Assembly (NCBI RefSeq): GCF_000407145.1
Contig: NZ_KE136476.1
Coordinates: 248,001 to 312,000 of the forward strand
From: Enterococcus caccae ATCC BAA-1240
Lineage (GTDB): Bacteria > Bacillota > Bacilli > Lactobacillales > Enterococcaceae
Direction of reading: 5' to 3'
DNA: 64,000 nucleotides
Shown: in pieces, positions 59,186 to 64,000 of the stretch
Layout: each line of letters starts with the position of its first letter
Numbering within the stretch: the first letter of the stretch is position 1
Notes under the pieces: generated by a model
Told to the model about the DNA's origin: nothing
What the model saw: the letters and a program-made list of their open reading frames with translations, nothing else
The model's database searches: none
Position numbers and translations under genes: made by a program

Positions 59186-60856
59186 TTATGAAGTCATGAT
59201 CATTGGTAAAATCATTGGATGACGTTCTGTTTTTTCAAATAAGAACGGCTGTAGAGCCGCTGTAATGGCATCACACAATTTTGATTCTGTACAATTTTCA
59301 TCACGTAATGCTTCACGAATCGCATTGAACAGTATGCGTTGTCCTTCATGGATCATTTCGCCAGATTCTCTCATATAGACAAAACCGCGAGATAAAATAT
59401 CTGGACCAGCTAAAATTTCTTTGTTTTTGATATCAACTGTCGCTACAGCTAGAACCAAGCCTTCTTCAGAAAGAATTCTACGATCACGTAGGACAACGTT
59501 GCCGATATCACCGACACCATTACCATCCACATAAACATCATTCGCATTGAAGTGTCCAGCGATATGAGCATCATCTGCTGTTAAAGCCAATACGTCCCCA
59601 TTCTCCATAATGAAACAATTGGAAGCAGGAACACCAACATCTTGTGCTAATGATGCGTGGATTTTCAACATTCTAAATTCACCATGAACTGGTACGAAGT
59701 ATTTAGGTTTCATTAAGCTGAGCATCAACTTTTGTTCTTCTTGACCACCATGTCCTGAGGTATGGATGTTATTGATTTTTCCATGAATAACTTCAGCCCC
59801 AGCTTCTGAAAGCAAGTTGATCAAACGATTGACGCTTGTCGTATTTCCAGGAATCGGTGAACTTGAGAAAATCACTGTATCACCTGGTTGGACCGAAATT
59901 TGACGGTGAGTTCCGTTAGCGATCCGACTCAAAGCGGCCATTGGCTCACCTTGAGATCCTGTACATAAAATCATCGTTTCATTAGCAGGGAGTTGATTGA
60001 GCTCTGAGGCGTCAACAAAAGTGCCTTTTGGTACATTGATATACCCTAGATGTTCACCATTAACGATCGCATTTTCCATGCTACGACCAAACACCGCAAT
60101 TTTACGTCCAGTTGCAACAGCGGCATCAGCTGCTTGTTGTAGACGGAAAATATTAGAAGCAAAACTTGCAAAAATAATTCTTCCATCAATCTTTTCAAAA
60201 ATCTTCAAAATAGAAGAGCCAATTGTTTTTTCTGATTTTGTAAAAGTTGGAATCTCTGCGTTGGTACTATCAGATAGTAGACACAATACGCCTTCTTCAC
60301 CTAATTTTGCCATACGATGTAAGTTTGCGGGTTCACCAACTGGGGTAAAGTCAAACTTGAAGTCCCCTGTGGCAACAATATTGCCGGATGGTGTTTTAAC
60401 AACCACACCTAAAGCATCAGGAATACTGTGAGTTGTTCTGAAAAAGCTGATTGCTGTTTTGCGGAAACGAATCACTGTATCTTCATTGATCTCGTGCAAC
60501 TCGGCATCGCGTAATAACCCGTGCTCATCTAATTTGTTAGTAATCAAAGCTAAAGCCAATGGACCAGCATAAATCGGGATATTCGCTTGACGTAATAAGT
60601 AAGGGACACCGCCGATGTGGTCTTCGTGTCCATGAGTGATAACTAACGCTTTGACTTTATGCAGATTTTGAACGATATAGCTGTAATCTGGAATAACATA
60701 GTCGATTCCAAGCAAATCATCTTCTGGAAATTTGATTCCAGCATCAATAATGATGATTTCATCTTGAAATTGAACCCCATAAGTGTTTTTTCCGATTTCG
60801 CCTAAACCGCCTATCGCAAAAACGCCAGTTTCGTTGTTTTTTATATTTACTTTCAT
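59186..60856 (-). CDS. rnjA: Ribonuclease J1
   Basis: 556 aa. Metallo-beta-lactamase domain with HGHEDHIGG zinc motif, beta-CASP domain and C-terminal domain. 5' exo/endonuclease of mRNA decay. One bp after rpoY on the same strand, the conserved arrangement. Confidence 0.95.
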   Translation of the reverse strand: MKVNIKNNETGVFAIGGLGEIGKNTYGVQFQDEIIIIDAGIKFPEDDLLGIDYVIPDYSYIVQNLHKVKALVITHGHEDHIGGVPYLLRQANIPIYAGPLALALITNKLDEHGLLRDAELHEINEDTVIRFRKTAISFFRTTHSIPDALGVVVKTPSGNIVATGDFKFDFTPVGEPANLHRMAKLGEEGVLCLLSDSTNAEIPTFTKSEKTIGSSILKIFEKIDGRIIFASFASNIFRLQQAADAAVATGRKIAVFGRSMENAIVNGEHLGYINVPKGTFVDASELNQLPANETMILCTGSQGEPMAALSRIANGTHRQISVQPGDTVIFSSSPIPGNTTSVNRLINLLSEAGAEVIHGKINNIHTSGHGGQEEQKLMLSLMKPKYFVPVHGEFRMLKIHASLAQDVGVPASNCFIMENGDVLALTADDAHIAGHFNANDVYVDGNGVGDIGNVVLRDRRILSEEGLVLAVATVDIKNKEILAGPDILSRGFVYMRESGEMIHEGQRILFNAIREALRDENCTESKLCDAITAALQPFLFEKTERHPMILPMIMTS

Positions 60857-60857
60857 A

Positions 60858-61070
60858 TTAAAACTCCGTTAAAGAGAATTCCGCGTGCTCTTGTTCATAA
60901 GCTAAATGATTTTCATCAAGTGCTTGAATGTATTCAATGTTGTATGGGGTATTTTCTTCTACTTGTTGACGCACGATCACGTCGTTTTCAGCTTCTACAT
61001 AAATTGATTTTGTATCTTCTCTTTTTGGGTTTCTCGTTTTTGTTTCTTGATAATAAACTTTATAAATCAT
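60858..61070 (-). CDS. rpoY: RNA polymerase epsilon subunit RpoY
   Basis: 70 aa; [20 protein letters not shown] is the characteristic start of RpoY. Small RNA-polymerase subunit of Firmicutes, co-transcribed with rnjA. The gap upstream (61071-61354, 284 bp) probably holds its promoter; no gene seen. Confidence 0.95.
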   Translation of the reverse strand: MIYKVYYQETKTRNPKREDTKSIYVEAENDVIVRQQVEENTPYNIEYIQALDENHLAYEQEHAEFSLTEF

Positions 61071-61354
61071 CGTTTCTTCTCCTTTATCTGCTTAAGCAGT
61101 TAATTATTTATTTTAATATTTTCTTACTGTAATTTTGAACACAACAAAATGAGGTGATCGTCCACCCTAAAGACAATTGTCACCAAGAACATTCGTTGAT
61201 GATGAAATGAAGCCTCGACTTTGCTTCATGTGACTTGTTTTATGGAATCTGTACTTTCTTTCAAGCGTCCGTTGTGTTGTGTGTACAACAATTAACCGTA
61301 TTTTATCATAAAATAGTGAATAAGTATAGAAACAGACTTGTGACTTAAAGAAAA

Positions 61355-61747
61355 CTATTGTTCATTAGGTTCTTTTAGAGTAGAGCTATTTTTTTTATTA
61401 AAATACACATTTAGAGCAACTAAATGCAGTAAAAAGATGATAGCTAAAGTAATTGTCATAAATGGATTTCGAACGATTAAACAAGGAATAGCAAAAACCA
61501 CGAACAAACTTGAAAATAATTTTATCCGACCTAGTGGCGTAATCTTTTTTTCTACAATAGATTCTTGAATGTATTTTCGATAATAAGTCGATTCAACAAA
61601 TGTTGAATATAAAGAATCAGAGCTGCGCATCCAGAAAAATGCTGTCAAAATATAAAAAATTGCTGTAGGTAAAATCGGTAAGAAAATCCCTAGGGTTCCA
61701 AGAAAGAAGGTGAGGCAGCCTAGAGCAATATAAAGTATTTTTTTCAT
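61355..61747 (-). CDS. DUF454 (YbaN-like) membrane protein
   Basis: 130 aa with hydrophobic N-terminus, a central FFWMRSSDSLYSTF-type motif and two more membrane segments. Function unknown. Divergent from the ABC exporter. Confidence 0.85.
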   Translation of the reverse strand: MKKILYIALGCLTFFLGTLGIFLPILPTAIFYILTAFFWMRSSDSLYSTFVESTYYRKYIQESIVEKKITPLGRIKLFSSLFVVFAIPCLIVRNPFMTITLAIIFLLHLVALNVYFNKKNSSTLKEPNEQ

Positions 61748-61891
61748 TGAGTCGATCCATCTCTTTCCTCTATTTTTGATACAAAAATTAAAGTAATTTT
61801 CATTATACCATAGTAAAATGGTTCGGTTGATTATTTAGGTGGAAAGTCATGGATTTTCATTTAAATATAATTTACCTAGCTGTTGGTTTTA

Positions 61892-61900
61892 TGCTATAGT
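61892..61900 (+). promoter_or_regulatory. Extended -10 upstream of the EfrA-like gene
   Basis: TGCTATAGT matches extended -10 TGNTATAAT at 8 of 9; 40 bp before the start. Confidence 0.5.
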
Positions 61901-61939
61901 GAAAGTACTGGGTCAAAAATTGAAATAGGAGATGATTGA

Positions 61940-63670
61940 TTGAAATTGATGTGGCGTTACACGATGAGATATAAGAAATTATTATTTTTAGATTTCATTT
62001 GTGTTTTTGGATTTATATTGATTGAACTAGGATTACCGACGATTTTAGCACGAATGATTGATGTTGGGATTAAAAATAATGATTATGATTATGTTAAACA
62101 GCAGGGATTGCTAATGATTGGAATCACAGTTGTCGGTGTGGCAATGAATATCATGCTAGGGTATTTTGGTGCACGAATGACAACGAATATTGTTCGTGAT
62201 ATTCGTGATGATCTATTTGAAAAAGTACAGACTTTTTCCCATCGTGAATATGAAACAATCGGGGTATCATCGTTGATTACAAGAACGACAAATGATGCTT
62301 ATCAAATCATGTTGTTTATGGGGAATATTTTACGCATTGGTTTTATGACACCAATGATGTTTTTTGTCAGTTTATATATGGTTATGCGAACAAGTCCTTC
62401 ATTGGGATGGTTTGTTTTAGGCGCATTGCCCTTTCTTTTAATCGCTGTAGTACTGATTGCTAAAGTATCTGAGCCGTTATCCAATAAGCAGCAAAAAAAC
62501 TTGGATGGAATCAATGGCATTTTAAGAGAGAATCTTTCTGGTTTACGAGTGATTCGTGCCTTTGTAAACGAAAAATTTGAAGAAAGCCGTTTTAGCAAAG
62601 TGAATGAAGACTATACGAAAAGTTCTAAAAGCCTTTTCCGTTTGATGGCAGCAGCCCAACCAGGATTTTTCTTCTTATTTAATATCGTCATGGTCTTGAT
62701 TATCTGGAATGGTGCACTGCAAATCGATCAAGGTAGCTTATTAGTTGGAGATTTGATTGCCTTTATTGAGTATATATTCCATGCATTATTCTCGTTTATG
62801 CTATTTGCCAGTGTATTCATGATGTACCCTCGTGCTGCTGTTTCAGCTCGGCGTATTCAAGAAGCGTTTGATATGGAACCAGTGATTCGTGAAAATGAAA
62901 CAGGGGTAACAGAGACTAAGACAAAGGGATACTTAGAATTTAAGAATGTAACATTCGCTTATCCTGGGCACTCAGAGAGTCCGGTGATCCGTAATGTTAG
63001 TTTTACAGCTTCCCCTGGGGAAACTGTCGCGTTTATCGGTAGTACTGGGAGTGGAAAATCAACATTGATTCAATTGATTCCGCGTTTTTATGACGTTTCA
63101 GAAGGTCAAGTATTGCTAGATGGTGTGGATGTTCGTGATTATAAACTTAGCGCGTTACGCAATAAAATCGGTTATATTCCGCAAAAAGCGTTGCTATTTA
63201 CAGGAACGATTGCGGAAAATATGCGTTATGGCAAAGAAGATGCAACGATTGAAGAGATGGAGTTAGCAGCCGATATTGCACAGGCGACAGAGTTTATTTC
63301 ACAAAAACCTGATGGATACGATGAACTTCTTTCAGAAGGCGGAACAAACTTCTCGGGTGGACAAAAACAACGTTTAGCGATTGCTAGAGCGGTCATTCGT
63401 CGTCCAGAAGTGTATATATTTGATGATAGTTTTTCAGCACTAGATTATCAAACCGATGCGAATTTAAGAGCACGTTTGAAAAAAGAAACAACAGAATCAA
63501 CTGTTTTGATTGTAGCACAGCGTGTAGGAACGATCATGCATGCAGATAAAATTGTTGTTTTAAATGAAGGGGATGTCGTAGGCATCGGAACCCATCGTGA
63601 ATTACTTGAGAATTGTCCTATCTATTATGATATTGCTGCTTCTCAATTGTCAGAGGAGGAACTAGCATGA
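61940..63670 (+). CDS. efrA: Heterodimeric multidrug ABC exporter, EfrA-like subunit
   Basis: 576 aa. Six-helix exporter domain (about 1-310), ATPase with Walker A GSTGSGKST, LSGGQ-type FSGGQ, and Walker B VYIFDDSFSALD, where Asp replaces the catalytic Glu, as in the degenerate site of such heterodimers. It pairs with the overlapping downstream gene. Symbol from resemblance to E. faecalis EfrA and local gene order, from memory. Confidence 0.8.
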   Translation: MKLMWRYTMRYKKLLFLDFICVFGFILIELGLPTILARMIDVGIKNNDYDYVKQQGLLMIGITVVGVAMNIMLGYFGARMTTNIVRDIRDDLFEKVQTFSHREYETIGVSSLITRTTNDAYQIMLFMGNILRIGFMTPMMFFVSLYMVMRTSPSLGWFVLGALPFLLIAVVLIAKVSEPLSNKQQKNLDGINGILRENLSGLRVIRAFVNEKFEESRFSKVNEDYTKSSKSLFRLMAAAQPGFFFLFNIVMVLIIWNGALQIDQGSLLVGDLIAFIEYIFHALFSFMLFASVFMMYPRAAVSARRIQEAFDMEPVIRENETGVTETKTKGYLEFKNVTFAYPGHSESPVIRNVSFTASPGETVAFIGSTGSGKSTLIQLIPRFYDVSEGQVLLDGVDVRDYKLSALRNKIGYIPQKALLFTGTIAENMRYGKEDATIEEMELAADIAQATEFISQKPDGYDELLSEGGTNFSGGQKQRLAIARAVIRRPEVYIFDDSFSALDYQTDANLRARLKKETTESTVLIVAQRVGTIMHADKIVVLNEGDVVGIGTHRELLENCPIYYDIAASQLSEEELA

Positions 63671-64000
63671 AAAAGGCACTCTCTTCTATTAGACGTTTAG
63701 GTAGATATATCGGTCCTTACAAAGGCACGTTTATCTTAGTCATTATTTTTACGATTTTGACCGTTGCTTTTAATGCGGCTTTGCCGTATGTTTCTGGTTT
63801 GCCTATTACTGAAATCAGTAATAATGTTGCTGCAGGAGAAGGCTTGAACTATTCCTATATCATTCAATGTCTGATTTGGATCTTGATTGTTGGTCTAGGT
63901 TATTGTGCGGCACAATTTTTATCTGGCTTTTTGATGGCAACTGTTGTCCAACACTCTATGCGTGATTTGCGTCGAGATATCGATGAGAAAATCAATCGTT
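63667..64000 (+). CDS. efrB: Heterodimeric multidrug ABC exporter, EfrB-like subunit (partial)
   Basis: The first 111 codons are in the window, starting ATG 63667 within the EfrA stop (ATGA overlap). Membrane segments of an ABC exporter begin; the ATPase is outside the window. Coupled translation indicates the partner subunit. Confidence 0.8.
   Translation, partial: MKKALSSIRRLGRYIGPYKGTFILVIIFTILTVAFNAALPYVSGLPITEISNNVAAGEGLNYSYIIQCLIWILIVGLGYCAAQFLSGFLMATVVQHSMRDLRRDIDEKINR

Noticed and set aside
59997-60431. Plus-strand ORF of 144 codons opposite rnjA
   Set aside because: Long only because the opposite strand is GC-richer; no SD, and rnjA is certain.

Overview
The window reads as chromosomal DNA of a low-GC Gram-positive bacterium, most likely an Enterococcus other than E. 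faecalis. The evidence is purine-rich Shine-Dalgarno sites, frequent TTG/GTG starts, EzrA, Rex, ThiI, RNase J next to RpoY, an EfrAB-like ABC pair, an AA10 LPMO plus GH18 chitinase pair, and a valS T-box leader. The species assignment is inference; no database was searched.

Region by region. 1-3.2 kb: the tail of a winged-helix regulator, a secreted protein with a SipW-type signal region, and a secreted VWA-domain protein; neither secreted protein has an LPXTG anchor. 3.2-13.4 kb: an Rgg-like regulator divergent from a possible 11-residue leaderless peptide, then a secreted nine-domain Cna-B repeat protein, a class II lanthipeptide precursor with a nine-serine run, LanM, a C39-peptidase LanT and a serine recombinase, all on the plus strand. 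13.7-16.6 kb: a chitinase/LPMO operon with a cre-like site, and a second peptide-sensing-type XRE/TPR regulator divergent from a 20-residue ORF. 16.8-20.5 kb: a cellobiose-type PTS permease, a 6-phospho-beta-glucosidase and an RpiR regulator, with a perfect cre site. 20.6-35 kb: housekeeping genes (acyl-ACP thioesterase, HAD phosphatases, ABC exporter, aspartokinase, ezrA, cysteine desulfurase and thiI, rex, tpx).

35.2-44.1 kb is the most unusual region. A six-gene plus-strand operon (membrane coiled-coil protein, zinc ribbon, 146-aa unknown, Ycf46-like AAA+ ATPase, 160-aa unknown, STAND-like/TPR protein) ends in a segment bounded by a perfect 48-bp inverted repeat at 39756-39803 and 43081-43128. 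Each repeat carries the ribosome-binding site and start codon of the gene that follows inward: the STAND/TPR gene on one side and a D-Ala-D-Ala-ligase-like ATP-grasp gene on the other. These two genes converge tail to tail. A tyrosine recombinase lies just outside the right repeat. The simplest reading is a site-specific inversion that swaps which of the two proteins is the last product of the AAA+ operon. I do not recognise this system.

44.2-64 kb: valS with a T-box leader, a BspA-like DUF285 surface protein with a DUF1307 lipoprotein, a TVP38/DedA protein, YfhO, folC, a HAD hydrolase, radC, a cold-shock protein, a 49-aa small protein, UspA, rnjA-rpoY, a DUF454 protein and an EfrAB-like exporter whose second gene runs off the window. 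Related hairpin repeats sit between genes at about 23.9, 35.1 and 59.1 kb.
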